64,000 nt of DNA from Dactylorhiza incarnata (Eukaryota > Streptophyta > Magnoliopsida > Asparagales > Orchidaceae): positions 13,416,001-13,480,000 of the forward strand of contig JAWHQI010000005.1 in NCBI GenBank assembly GCA_033032865.1. Direction: 5' to 3'. The notes under the pieces are model-generated. The model was given only the letters and a program-made list of their open reading frames with translations, did no database searches and was not told where the DNA came from. This document shows positions 22,640 to 34,822 of this stretch, piece by piece. The stretch's first letter is position 1. The number at the start of each line of letters is the position of its first letter. The position numbers were made by a program, and so were the translations under genes.

Positions 22640-23650
22640 AAGAGTGATAGGTTAATTTAGATTGGTTTTGTTGTAACAAATCTTTGCTATGTTATAACAA
22701 CCAAAGATTTGTTGCAATAAATTTTTAAGAGTTTAAAATTGTTTTTGCTTTTGAGAGAAAGCTTTTGGGTTTAAGTAAATTATCCGAACTAAAATCGATA
22801 AAGGCAAGTGTACCTTATCGAAAGTAGTATAGGATATTTCTTTTTGAAATATCAAGGTCATATTTTCCGGATCGTATCGATTATTTCTACTTCTTAGGAA
22901 CGCGCTATTATTTTATCGGAAAAAAGGTTTTGATTTGGTTTTTATACTTTTATAGAAATGATAATGACAAAAATTAGGGTTGGCGTGCATTTAGCGATAT
23001 TTGTAAGAAAAGCAAGAGAGCACGAAAATGCTAATTTGGAAAATAGTTTTGCTTAGTTTTTTTTTTAAAGATTTTTAAGGTGATGACGATAACTATTTAA
23101 CGATTGAGCGGTTATGAGCGGTTAGCAGAAACAAGCAAAAATGATTATAAGAAAGAAAGAAATAAAAGTGCTCACTAAATTGAAAACACATGCACTCTAC
23201 GGAATTGAAATGACGAAATTAAAAGGCAGAAATTAAAGGAATGCAGTCTCTACCCAAATGGGTAGAGGGGAAGTAAATGCGTGAGCAAGTTCTACCCAAA
23301 CAGGTAGACGGGAAATAAATGTGTGAGCGAGTTCTATCCAAACGGATAGACGAGAAATAAATGCGTGAGCGAGTTCTATCCAAACGGATAGACGGGAAAT
23401 AAATGCGTGAGCGAGTTCTATCCAAATGGATAGACGGGAAATAAATGCGTGACGGTAATAAAAGCTATGTTATTGAATTGAAAGCTAAATTAAACTAAAC
23501 TAAAAACTACCTCTTTTCATTATTTAAAGCTTTTTCACACACACACTAATAAAAACAATAATTATATATGTATATATGTAATAAACTAACTTAAAAGAAA
23601 AAGCTGAAATATAAAATAAGAAAAGAGAAAAATTAATCTACCCTCATACA
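22631..23650. repeat. extra tandem copy of flank plus partial Ath1 LTR (1020-bp unit)
   Basis: CTCATCAGAAAGAG plus TGATAGGTTAATTTAG at 22631 recurs at 23651, exactly 1020 bp later. The first 14 bases belong to TK-old, so the duplication happened after Ath1 inserted. The junction CATACACTCATCAGAAAG shares CTCA with both sides, as expected for microhomology-mediated duplication. The two copies differ at several positions. Confidence 0.9.
22640..22644. repeat. target-site duplication of Ath1, left (AAGAG)
   Basis: Matches AAGAG at 37998-38002. It occurs a third time at 23660-23664 because the flank was copied in the tandem duplication. Confidence 0.9.
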
Positions 23651-24267
23651 CTCATCAGAAAGAGTGATAGGTTAATTTAGATTGGTTTTGTTGTAACAAA
23701 TCTTTGCTATGTTATAACAACCAAAGATTTGTTGCAATAAATTTTTAAGAGTTTAAAATTGTTTTTGCTTTTGAGAGAAAGCTTTTGGGTTTAAGTAAAT
23801 TATCCGAACTAAAATCGATAAAGGCAAGTGTACCTTATCGAAAGTAGTATAGGATATTTCTTTTTGAAATATCAAGGTCATATTTTCCGGATCGTATCGA
23901 TTATTTCTACTTCTTAGGAACGCGCTATTATTTTATCGGAAAAAAGGTTTTGATTTGGTTTTTATACTTTTATAGAAATGATAATGACAAAAATTAGGGT
24001 TGGCGTGCGTTTAGCGATATTTGTAAGAAAAGCAAGAGAGCACGAAAACGCTAATTTGGAAAATAGTTTTGCTTAGTTTTTTTTTTGTTTTTGAGATTTT
24101 TAAGGCGATGACGATAACTATTTAACGATTGAGCGGTTATGAGCGGTTAGCAGAAACAAGCAAAAATGATTTTAAGAAAGAAAGAAATAAAAGTGCTCAC
24201 TAAATTGAAAACACATGCACTCTACGGAATTGAAATGACGAAATTAAAAGACAGAAATTAAAGGAAT

Positions 24268-24475
24268 GCAGTCTCTACCCAAATGGGTAGAGGGGAAGTA
24301 AATGCGTGAGCAAGTTCTACCCAAACGGGTAGACGGGAAATAAATGTGTGAGCGAGTTCTATCCAAACGGATAGACGAGAAATAAATGCGTGAGCGAGTT
24401 CTATCCAAACGGATAGACGGGAAATAAATGCGTGAGCGAGTTCTATCCAAATGGATAGACGGGAAATAAATGCGT
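24268..24475. repeat. 42-bp minisatellite in the Ath1 LTR
   Basis: About five units of GAGTTCTATCCAAACGGATAGACGGGAAATAAATGC type, period 42 bp, each with the palindrome TATCCAAACGGATA. The same array is at 23245-23453 and 35962-36170. The 14-residue periodic reading frames there are by-products. Confidence 0.9.
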
Positions 24476-25030
24476 GACGGTAATAAAAGCTATGTTATTG
24501 AATTGAAAGCTAAATTAAACTAAACTAAAAACTACCTCTTTTCATTTTTTAAAGCTTTTTCACACACACACACTAATAAAAACAATAATTATATATGTAT
24601 ATATGTAATAAACTAACTTAAAAGAAAAAGCTGAAATGTAAAATAAGAAAAGAGAAAAATTAATCTACCCTCATACACTCACACACACTAATATGAAATC
24701 AACTAAAATTAAAAGAAAGATACAAATAAGTAAACTACTCTCATACAGACACACACACCCAAATTAAAAAGGAAATCTAATTAAAAAAAAATAACAATTA
24801 AAACTAACACTTATACACTCACACACACTAACAAAAGAAGAAACAAAAACAATTAAACTAAAGGAAGAACAATAAGAACTTTCATATATATATATATATA
24901 TATACATATGTGAAGAGGTTACAACTTTTACAAAAAAGCTTAAATTGGAGGAGAAAGAGCCTAAACAAGGGCTTGGAAAACACATAAACAAGCTCACAAA
25001 ACACTTTAAAAAAAGCAAAATGTGCGCTGG

Positions 25031-25090
25031 CCTAGATTCGAACCCAGGGCGGCTGCGTGGTTAGCTTATTCCAGAACCAATGAGCCAAGT
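25031..25090 (-). other. tRNA-like (pol III box-like) segment in the Ath1 3' LTR
   Basis: Read on the - strand it contains TGGCTCATTGG, close to a tRNA A box, and about 33 bp later GGTTCGAATC, a perfect B box. The 5' LTR has the same segment at 37131-37187, where CCTGG and CCAGG flank the B box and can pair. It cannot fold into a full tRNA that I can see. A tRNA-derived SINE head captured by the LTR is the likely origin. Confidence 0.5.
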
Positions 25091-25904
25091 GGCTCCATCT
25101 GGTACAGCAGTGCGGGAAGCCAAGACAGAACCAATGAGCCAAGCGCTCCTACAACATACAAAAAGCAATAAATATATTTATTATGGTCAGCACAGATATT
25201 TTTATTTTTATTTTAATTTTAATTTTCTTTTAATTTACATTGTTATTTATATGTTTATATTTAATATATATACTATTATTATTTACATTTTATATACTAT
25301 ACATATATATTTATACATATACAAATATTATACAAGTATGTATTTTATTATATTTATAAAATATTTATTATTCATTATTATTATTATGTTATTAATATAC
25401 TATACTACTATATTATATATATATATTCATCCTATTTATCTATCATGCATATTATTTTAATATTATTTATATCATTATTACTATTTTTCATTTATATTTA
25501 CATCTATATATATGCTTATTTATTATACTTATTATTTACATATATATATTTCTACTTATATATTATTTTTATTTATTATACTTACATATATACTATTTTT
25601 ACTTATATATTTATATATTATTTTCATTTATTAGTTATGGTTTTATTTATTTAGTTATTTATATATATGTACATATAAATAAGTAATTTCAAAAATTTAT
25701 ACTTAGATATGTTTACAAAGAATATTTTTACATATTTTTCTATATTGTTTCGTGCTTAAATAGCTCCTTTTTCATATTGATATATATTTATATACATTAG
25801 ATAAAATAAGTCATTTTATTTAATATTATACATGGAATATGTATAATATTACCTAAGACTATGCTCAAAACTATACTAAAATACGTATAATTTACTATTC
25901 ATCA

Positions 25905-28900
25905 AATAGCCCCATACTTAAGCTTTTGCTATTCCAGAGCAAAAGTAAGGGATACCTATAAGACGTTTAATAAAATTTCAAATTTACTAAACTTTTATTT
26001 AATCAAAAGTAAGATCAAAATAAATTTAGGAGATTTAAAGAGGTAAGTCCTAAATTATGAAAATGATTTAAAAAGATCAAAAAAGTTTTAGCTATAAGAC
26101 TTCAAGAGTTCGCTAAATGGCGTCTTATATTGTAATTATTAGCACCTTTAATTAGAACGGAATTATAAAAACTCTTAACTTTTTAAAGAAAATTTTCAAG
26201 AATAAATAAAACCTACTAATTATGCTCTCGTAAACTTTTTAAATTAAAATCTAGCTTACAATTTTATTGGCTAAAGGGTAGGGGAAAAAGGGGTAGCCTT
26301 GGCAGGAAGAAGAGTGCTTGGATTAGGTGTGATGAATGGTTATCCTCTCACCCCATCTTTTGGTTTAGTTTTACTTTGACTCCCAGCGTTTGGTTTACGA
26401 GGGATAATTGAAACTTTTAACTTTAACCCAATGCCCGTGTTTACGGAATTTTTTTATTCCCATTGGCACAGGATTTCTTTTAACAATATTGGGTGCCTGC
26501 GTTTACGGAATCTTTTTATTCCCATTGACATGGGATTTCTTTTAAACTCCTTCTAATTTTTTATTGCCAAGCTAAATACAAGGGGGTTTCAAAGGAAAAT
26601 CTAGAGTAATAAAAAAAAGTATTTGGGAGCAAAATTTAGTAGATTAAAAACATTCCTAAAGTTTCACAAGTTTCGAAGTAAGAATAATTAAATCTAAAGA
26701 TGGTTTGCCTATATAATACAAAAAGAAACTTTTTAGGGTAAACTCGAAGTAGTGCTAAAAGGTTTTTTCTCGATTTAAACTAAAATCACAAGATGATGTT
26801 TACTACTAAAATTCCTAGATTTAAATTTTCAAACTATAATAAAAATAAAAATGATTTAGTAAATAAAAAATAATGAAAAACGCTTAAAGATAAAACTAAC
26901 CTAGCCTTGGAAATAACAAAAAGCTAAGTAGGGGATTTTATTTTATTTAGGGATTTTTTTATATATAATAAATTTTTTGTTTTGTTTTTAAGATATGATA
27001 TGTATTTTTTTGGATTTTTGATTTTCTTTATAACAAAATACATATATAAATACTACAAAATATTTTTGGTTTTTTTCTAAATTTTTTTTCATCATATATA
27101 TATATATATATTTTCATTTTTAATTTTGTAAAAGATATGCACATATAAAAAAAGAGGAAAAGAAAGAGAAAAGGAAATAAAACATTTATAATAATTTTTT
27201 GGTGAAAATGTTTCTAAGTTATTTTATAAATTTTTTGGGTTTTCTAATTTGTTACCTATTTACATATTAAAAGATTTTTACAAAAAGAAGAGAGAAAACT
27301 AAAACAAGGAACAAATTTGTTGCAATAAATTTTGTTATGTTGTAACAAATTATTAATTTTTACAAAAAAAAGAGAAAACTAAAAAGGTGCAAAATTTATT
27401 GCAACAAATTTTGTTAAGTTGTAACAAAATTTGTTATGTTGTAACAAATTATTATTATAATTTTTTGGTTTTTTCTATATATAAAAAAAGGACAAAAATA
27501 ATTAAAAGAGAAAAAACACCCCCATACTTAAAGTCAACATTGTCTCCAATGTTGAACTTAAGTATGAGGAACAAAAAGTTATATACAAAAGCATAAAGAG
27601 GAAAATTAAAATGCAAGAAAGGAAATTGCAGGGGGGAAAAAGCACGTCCCTGATTTGGAGACGGGGTGACCGGATTAATACCTGCAAAAAGATGTTAAAA
27701 CAAAATAGTTAAGGTTATTTACAAAAGGGGTGGGTTTAAAAAATGAGATTTATGATATATGTATACAAATTTTAAGAACTAAAAAAAAAGAAAAAAGAAA
27801 AAAGAGAAAAGCTTAAGAAAATACATATACGAAAATTTTTGTTTGTTTTTGGGTTTTTCTAAATTACAAAAAGAGTGAAATATATATATAGAAAGTAAAA
27901 CGATATATTTTTTTGGAGTTTTCTAAATATATCTTCATCATTTTTGAAATATGCATATTTATAAAAACCTTAATACTTAATAAAAATAAGAAAAATAAAG
28001 AGAAACTTTAAAATTAAAAACAAAGAAGAAGAAGTGAAATGAAAGGATAAAAGTAATAGGGTTTTCCCTTTTCAAAATATCGACAAAAATCCCCTTTCGG
28101 GTCTGTCGAATAATCCTACTTCGAAAAAACTAACTATTATTCTATCTTAAAATTCCAACAATTCTTTTAGATTTATGTTTCAAAGCTTTTCACTATTTGT
28201 CATTTTAATTAAAATATTATCTTGTTTTGGCCAATATGCATATTAAAACTTAATGAAAAATAAAAAGAAAACTTATAATTTTTTTTTCTCGTATATGCAC
28301 ATTTATATACAAAATAAAACTTAATAAAAATTAAAAGAAACTTAACATAAAAACAAAAAAGGGAGATAGAGAAGAGAGAGAAGAGAGAAAAAAAGTAGAA
28401 AAAGAAAGAGAAGAACATATAATTAATTTTTTTTGGGGGGATTTTTCTAATTTTTCATCATCAATTTTTTTGGATTTTTAATGTATAATAAAAAAGGGAT
28501 ATATATATATATTAATACTTAACAAAAAGAAATAAAAAAAGAAAAGAGGGAGAAAAAAAGAAGAAATAAGAAAGTCAAAAATACATAAATAATTTTTTTG
28601 TGGGATTTTTCTAGCGTTTTTTTTCATCTTTTTTTTTTAATTTTTTTTTTTCAATTTTTGCCAAATATTTACATATTAATATACATATTGAAACCTAAAA
28701 ATACAAATAAGAAAGAAAGAGAAGAAATGGAAAAAAAACATATTTACAAAAAGTAAGGAAAAAAAGATATTTAACTATATTTTTTTTTTAATTATTTTTC
28801 TAAGTAAAAAAATTTTCATTATTTTTTTTTAAGATTTTTAATTAGATATATTTACAAATTAATGCTTAATAAAAAAGAAAGAACATATATTTTTGGGTTT

Positions 28901-29380
28901 TGGGGTTTTTTTTGAAAGATGCATATTTAAGATTCATATCAAAATGTTACGAAAGATAAAATAAAGTAAATAAAGAAAAGCTTTAAGACAAAAAGCAAGG
29001 AAGGAAAAGAGAAATAAAAAGGTAAAAGCAACGGGATTTTCCCTTTTCAAAATATCGACAAAAATCCCCTCTCGGGTCTGTCCAGTAATCCTACTTCGAA
29101 AAAACTTTCTATTGTTTTATCTTAAAATTCCTAAAATTCTTTTTGATTTTTGTTTTAAAGTTTTTGTTTTTATTTACATTTAATTCTGTTTTTCATTTAT
29201 AAAGAGAAATGAAAATTTTAAATATGAATATTTATTAATATAAATATTGTTTTTCATTTTATTATTATTATTTTATATTTTTTGGAAGTTTTTGTTTTGA
29301 AATTAAAAAAAAATTCATCATTTTTTATTTATTTATTATGTAAAAAAATATATATATAAAAAAAGAAAAAGAAAACATAA
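25905..29380 (-). other. AT-rich 3' region of Ath1, no gene
   Basis: 3.5 kb between the integrase end and the 3' LTR. It starts at the LTR side with the polypurine complement (AATAGCCCCATACTTAAGC, 25905-25923); a second copy of that motif is at about 27518-27535. There are a 62-bp tandem duplication around GTTTACGGAAT (26439 and 26501), TTGTTGTAACAAATT words like those of the LTR (27310-27450), and a 100-bp direct repeat (28056-28160 and 29031-29135). An envelope-like ORF expected in full Athila elements is absent or unrecognisable. Confidence 0.75.
28056..29135. repeat. direct repeat pair, 975 bp apart, resembling the Ath1 leader
   Basis: TTTTCCCTTTTCAAAATATC with the next roughly 80 bp occurs at 28062 and 29037. 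About 45 bp of it, including CGACAAAA, also resemble the sequence next to the primer site (35297-35335). Confidence 0.75.
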
Positions 29381-29619
29381 TTAGATAAATATGGGGGGGG
29401 GGGGGGTGCCTCCCACGAGCGCTTTGTTTAGCGTCTCGTAGCTTGACTCATTTGGCGGGGTACGATCATTTTTAGATGTGGGGGAGGGGTATAGAATTAA
29501 GCTTACCACCCACTTGATCCGCCCGCGAAGTAGAGTTTTAATCGATGACCGTTGACTTTTAACTCGCCTTTTTCGGGGTGAGAGATAAGAACGGTCCCGT
29601 ATGGCCAAACCTCTTTCAC

Positions 29620-30573
29620 TTAAAAGGGTCCGGACCATCGAGATTTAAGCTTACCCGGAAAAAGACGAAGACGTGAATTAAAAAGGAGGACTAGATAGCC
29701 CGACGCAAATATTTTTGGAAATTTAATTTTGCGATCGTGATAGAATTTAGAGCGCTCTTTATAGAATTTATTGCTCTCGTAAGCGTTCGCATGCCATTCA
29801 TCGAGTTCGTTTAATTGAAATTTCTGACTTTCGGCGGCTAAATTTTGATCGAGATTTAAAAGCTTTAACGCCCAAAAAGCGCGGTGCTCTAATTCTACGG
29901 GCAGGTGGCACGCCTTGCCGTAGACTAATCGATAAGGCGTACAACCGATTGCGGTTTTGTATGCCGTTCGATATGCCCACAATGTGTCGTTTAATTTAAT
30001 CGCCCAATCCCTCCTATTTGTTGAAACGGTTTTTTCTAATATGCGTTTAATTTATCGATTAACAATCTCCACTTGGCTGCTAGTTTAGGGGTGATAGGCG
30101 GTGGCGAGCTTATGCGTGATGCCATATTTAGATAACGTTTTTTCAAACTGGGCATTGCAGAAGTGCGTACCCCTATCACTAACTATCGCGCGGGGCGCGC
30201 CGAAGCGAGAAAATAATTTTTTAAGAAATTTGACGATGACTCTCGCATCGTTGGTGGGGAGAGCTTGTGCTTCCGCCCATCTCGATACGTAGTCGACCTC
30301 CACTAAAATGTAGTGATTTGTAAATGAAAGAGGTAGGGGGCCTACGAAGCCTATGCCCCATAAATCGAAAATTTTGCATTCTAAGTAAAAATTTTGGGGC
30401 ATCTCGTCGCGACGAGATATGTTACCCGACCGTTGACAGCTATCGCACGCGCTCACAAAAGCGTGAGCGTCTTTAAAGAGCGCGGGCCAATAAAAGCCCG
30501 CCTTCAGCACCTTCTGTGCGGTCCGGTTAGCTTGATAATGCCCACCGGCCGGACCCTCATGGCAGTGACGCAA
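29620..30573 (-). pseudogene. int: Ath1 integrase
   Basis: The zinc-binding domain is seen as [10 protein letters not shown] with the CDSCQRSG pair. The catalytic core follows ([20 protein letters not shown]), then the post-core part [20 protein letters not shown] to the frame end at 29620. Integrase joins element DNA to the chromosome in the nucleus. In-frame stops follow ATAYHP at 30085 and about 35 bp later, splitting the core from the C-terminal part. It is read in the order RT, RNase H, integrase, as in all Ty3/gypsy elements. Confidence 0.9.
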
Positions 30574-30600
30574 TATTTATGCACCCTCCTCGCTCGAAAC

Positions 30601-31242
30601 TCATCTCCGCACGACTTGGTCCGCGCAGACGCGAAATAGGAAAGGATCCTCCCAAAAGTAGTTTTTCAAATCAGAAAAGAATTTCTTCTTTTGCTGTTTT
30701 GAAAAGTCTTTCGGAAGCACCCGCGCAACTAAATAGTTGGCGTAGTCCGCGAACCAAGGTGTGGAAGAAGTTTTTAAATTATTTAAAGTTAAAAGACGTT
30801 CCTCGGGAAACAGATCATCGATTTTCGGCTCGACGAGCGCTTCCGTTATCGGGCATTCTAAACGAGAGAGGTGGTCGGCCGCTAATTTTTCGGCCCCTTT
30901 CTTATCCCGGATCTCTAAATCAAATTCTGGTAATAGGAGGATCCATCGAAGAAGGCTGGGCATAGCATCTATTTTATCTAATAAATATTTTAGGGCGGAG
31001 TGGTCGGTAAATACTATAATTTTTGAAAGCGTGACGTAGGGCCTAAACTTATCGATGGCGAAGACGACGGCAAGGAGTTCCTTTTCCGTGGTCGTGTAAT
31101 TAGCCTGTGCGGCCGTGAGCGTGCGTGATGCGTAATAGATAGGATGACAATATTTATTTACGCGTTGGCCTAATACGGCCCCTATCGCTTTATCGCTCGC
31201 GTCGCACATAATCTCAAACGGAAGGGTCCAATTGGGCGCCAC
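30601..31242 (-). pseudogene. rnh: Ath1 RNase H
   Basis: Motifs [31 protein letters not shown] and [11 protein letters not shown] carry the three acidic catalytic residues of the retroelement RNase H, followed by AADHLSRLE. The domain removes RNA from RNA:DNA hybrids. The frame is broken from the RT upstream (stop and shift near 31350) and ends with a stop at 30601, so it no longer joins integrase. Confidence 0.9.
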
Positions 31243-31352
31243 CAGAATGGGAGAATGGATAAGTTTTTCTTTTATAATTTTAAATGCCTCTACGCACGCG
31301 TCATCAAAAATAAATGGAGATTCCTTCTCCAGGAGGTGGGTTAGCGGTTTTG

Positions 31353-32126
31353 TTATTTAGAAAAATTTTGAATGAACGGCCTATAAAAACCCGCGTGGCC
31401 AAGAAAACTACGAATAGATTTTATATTTGAGGGCGCGGGAAGTTTTTCGATTATTTCGACCTTGGCCTTGTCGACCTCCATCCCTCTTGCGGAAATTTTG
31501 TGTCTGAGAACTAAGCCTTCTCGAACCATAAAATTACAATTCTCCCAGTTTAAAACCAGGTTCGTGTCTTCGCATCGTTGGAGGACTCGATCTAAATTTT
31601 TTAAACAGTTTTGGAAGGAGCTTCCAAAGACCGAGAAGTCATCCATAAAGACTTCCATAATATCCTCTACGAGCTCTCCAAAGATCGCCATCATACATCG
31701 TTGGAATGTAGCGGGCGCATTGCAAAGGCCGAAAGACATCCTTCGGTATGCGAAGGTGCCGAAGGGGAACGTAAAGGTTGTTTTCTCCTGGTCTTCGGGG
31801 GAGATAGGAATTTGTAAAAAACCCGATAGACCATCGAGAAAACAATTATATGGATGACCCAAAAGTCGCTCCAGAATTTGATCGATAAACGGCAACGGAA
31901 AGTGGTCTTTTCGGGTGGCATCATTTAATTTTCGGTAATCGATGCACACCCGCCAACCCGTAACAGTACGGGTTGGGATTAATTCGTGGTTTTGATTTGC
32001 CACTACCGTTAGACCGCCCTTTTTTGGCATGACATGAATGGGACTAACCCACGTGCTGTCAGATATAGGGTAGATAATCCCCACATCCAGGAGTTTTATT
32101 ACTTCATCCTTAACGACATCTCGCAT
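31353..32126 (-). pseudogene. rt: Ath1 reverse transcriptase
   Basis: The frame of 257 codons holds WVSPIHVMPKKGG, CIDYRKLNDATRKDHFPLPF, FLDG at residues 97-100, FGLCNAPATFQRCM and the catalytic FMDD at about 160-163, then FLGHAGFYRPFI. All catalytic aspartates are present. A single-base change in a T run near 32186 separates it from the upstream protease frame, and a stop at 31353 ends it before RNase H. It is a strong match to the Athila type. Confidence 0.95.
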
Positions 32127-32176
32127 ATTCGGGTTAAGTCGTCGCTGAGGCTGGATGGTTTTGCGGGAATTATCTT

Positions 32177-33751
32177 CTAAAAAATTTTATGCGTGCAAAA
32201 AGAGGGATTTATCCCCCTAATATCTGAAATTTGCCATGAAATTGCATGGTGATGCGTGGACAAAACTGTAACTAATTCGGAGGTTTCCGAATCGGTTAAA
32301 GAAGACGAAATAATAACCGGGAGTTTTAAGTCTGCGGCGAGAAAAGCGTATTTTAAATGGTCAGGGAGTGGCTTAAGCTCCAAGACCGGGGGTTCTTCGT
32401 AAGAAGTTGTAATTCGTAAACTTTTAGAATTAAAAGACTCGAAAGGCGAATCTGGCGGTAATTCGTCCAAAGGGGCGAGGTTCGTCAGATCCGGATCGTC
32501 TAAAGTTAAAGCGAGTAATTCAGAAAGCGAAGAACACTCATCCTCGAATGCGGATTCCAAGTGAAAGCAGGAATCGTCGTTCGATAAAGAGTTTCGCATC
32601 GAAGGATTAATATGAAGGGTAACTTCGTCGTCTCCGACCCGAAGGAGGAGGTGACCGTTACTCACATCAATTAATGCTCGGGAGGTCGCGAGGAAAGGGC
32701 GACCGAGGATAATTGGTACCTCGGCGTCCTCCTCGATGTCGAGGATGACGAAGTCTACTGGGAAGATAAACTTGTCAACCTTGACCAGAATGTCCTCCAC
32801 TACCCCGATAGGATATTTTATCGAGCGATCCTCGAGTTGGATGATCATTTTCGTTGGGGTGGGAACACCAAAATCTAATTTTTTAAAGAGGGAGAAGGGC
32901 ATTAAATAAATGCTCGCTCCCAGATCCGCTAGGGCGTATTTTATTAATAGATTGCCAAAAAGGCACGGGATGGAAAACCTTCCCGGGTCGTTTAATTTTG
33001 GCGGCAATTTATTAAGTAGGACCGTCGAGCATTCCGCATTTAATGAAACACGCAAAATACCCTCGAGCTTCTTTTTATTAGAAAGGAGCTCCTTAAGGTA
33101 TTTCGCATATTTCGGCATCTGAGAGAGTGCCTCGCAGAAGAGGACGTTAATTTGAATTTGTTTTAATATTCGTAAAATTTTTTGATAATGTTCGTCCTCC
33201 TTCTCTTTATTAATTTTTGCGGGGTAAGGAATTTGCGGGCTCGAAACGCCCGACGCTAATGTTTTTTCCTTATCTACTAAAATTGAAGATGAGGGTGGAG
33301 GGGTCGGAGGCGAAACAGTTACCTGACGCTCAAGCCACAATGGGGAGTCGACCTCCCTGCCGCTGCGAAGGGTAATGGCGTGGGCATTTTCACGTGGGTT
33401 ATGCTCCGAGTTTCCTGGCAATGCTCCAAGTGGCCGCTCGGAGATCATTTTAGCGAGCTGTCCAACCTGCATTTCTAAATTTTTTAGCGATCCGGTTATA
33501 TTCCAGATATTTGCCTCGTTGGACGCTACGTATTTTGTAAAAATCTCCTCGAGCGGAGTAGGTTTTGGAGGGGGAGTCGGAAAGCCCTGCTGAAATCCTT
33601 GGGGATATCCTTGCGAAAATCTTTGCGGGATCGCAGGTTGAGGGCGTTGCACGTTGTAAGGATTACTCCAGGAGAAGTTCGGGTGGCTCCTCCAACCCGG
33701 ATTATAGTTATTACTATATGGGTTGTTATTAAGATTGAAGGGCGCCCGCAC
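32177..33751 (-). pseudogene. pro: Ath1 gag C-terminus and aspartic protease
   Basis: 524 codons, in the same frame as gag and parted from it by one TAG (33764-33766). The first part is Asn/Pro/Gln-rich linker, then a coiled region LEMQVGQLAKMI. The protease is in the second half: ALADLGASIYLMPFSL has the catalytic DLGAS (the usual D-[ST]-G is DLG in Athila), and VPIILGRPFLAT is the flap/core motif. It cuts the polyprotein inside particles. The end (THKIF then stop) is caused by a frameshift before RT. Confidence 0.9.
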
Positions 33752-33763
33752 TTGATTGCCAAT

Positions 33764-34822
33764 CTACTCCACCGATTCCTCGATATTATTATTATTATTA
33801 TTTAGATTATTATTATTATGAGTATTAAAATTATTATTAGGATTATTAAAATTATTATTATTATTATTATTAGGATTATTAGCCCAAGCGGGAGTGGAGG
33901 AGGAAGCAGTCATCTCCGCCACTTGCTTACTTAGCCGCTCTACCTGCGAGGCTAAGTGAGAAGTGGCATCCACTTCGAAAATCCCAGCCGATTTAGGAGG
34001 ACGCAACCTTGGCACGTTCCACTGGTATGCGTTCATGGCCATTTCTTCAAACAGAGTTTGAGTGGCCTCCGGGGTTTTGTTGTTTAACATTCCCCCGACG
34101 GCTGCATCGATCATTTGTCTCGTTGAGAAATTCAAGCCGTTATAGAACGTTTGTACCTGTAGCCAAGTTGGTAGCGCGTGATGAGGGCACCTACACAAAT
34201 ATTCTATAAAATGCTCCCAAGTCTCGTAAAGAGACTCGGAATCGAATTGTATAAAGGATGCGATATCGGTGCGTAATTTAGCAGTTTTTGACGGAGGAAA
34301 ATATTTAGTTAGAAAATTTTCCGTCAATTCGGCCCACGTGGTTATGGACCCTCTCGGAAGAGAAGTCAACCACGATTTAGCCTTTGTCTGCAGGGAAAAG
34401 GGAAATAAGCGCAAGCGAATGGCGTCATCGCTGACGCCATTAATCTTGAAGGTGTCGCAATTTTCTAAAAAATTTGAAAGGTGTTGGTTTGGGTCCTCAT
34501 CTGGCAAACCGTTGAACTGAATCGACTGTTGTACCATTTGGATTATGCTGGATTTGATTTCGAAATTATTATTAGCTACCGCGGGGCGGGTGACGCTCGA
34601 TCCTGTATCCTCTAAATTTGGCCTAGCATAATAGGCCATGGTCCGCTGTGGGGCCGCATTTAGATTAGGATCGCCCATCACGCCTATATGTATATCGCCG
34701 ACGGATTCTTCGGGATCTATCTGTAGATTTTGATTACGAGATTGGCGGCGCTCTAGAAGCGTGCGCTCGATTTCGGGATCAAAAGGTAAAGTCGGATTAT
34801 CCGAAGATTCTCCTCCGATCAT
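33764..34822 (-). pseudogene. gag: Ath1 gag (capsid)
   Basis: 352 codons from ATG at 34820-34822 (MIGGESSDN). The retrotransposon gag domain is at about residues 110-250: SIQFNGLPDEDPNQHLSNFL, LFPFSLQTKAKSWL, WAELTENFLTKYFPPSK. The tail is Asn-rich (NNNNN runs from AAT repeats). Its start lies about 510 bp after the primer site. It ends in TAG where the reading frame otherwise continues into the protease part, so a stop mutation or a read-through design is possible. A stop mutation is more likely given the other lesions. Confidence 0.9.

Larger units (their letters stand above)
23665..25904 (-). repeat. 3' LTR of Ath1 (promoter deleted)
   Basis: 2240 bp on the + strand from TGATAGGTTAATTTAG to ACTATTCATCA. 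Compared with the 5' LTR it lacks about 390 bp (the counterpart of roughly 36721-37114), which include the TATA box and the GC-rich U3 repeats. The break lies at AGCA present at both edges. Confidence 0.9.

Noticed and set aside
23219..23425. 68-codon frames with RTRSRIYFPS repeats (also 24244-24450 and 35935-36141)
   Set aside because: Each is the 42-bp minisatellite read in one frame, 14 residues per unit.
25031..25090. Functional tRNA gene
   Set aside because: B box is good but no acceptor or anticodon stems can be drawn around it. Kept only as a tRNA-like segment.
25080..25654. Open frames of 126 and 69 codons in AT-rich LTR sequence (also 37180-37780)
   Set aside because: Translations are Tyr/Ile/Phe runs from TAT/ATA repeats, present in both Ath1 LTRs. 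No real protein character.
29798..29980. 60-codon and other alternate frames overlapping the Ath1 integrase
   Set aside because: Shadow frames of the recognised integrase reading frame.
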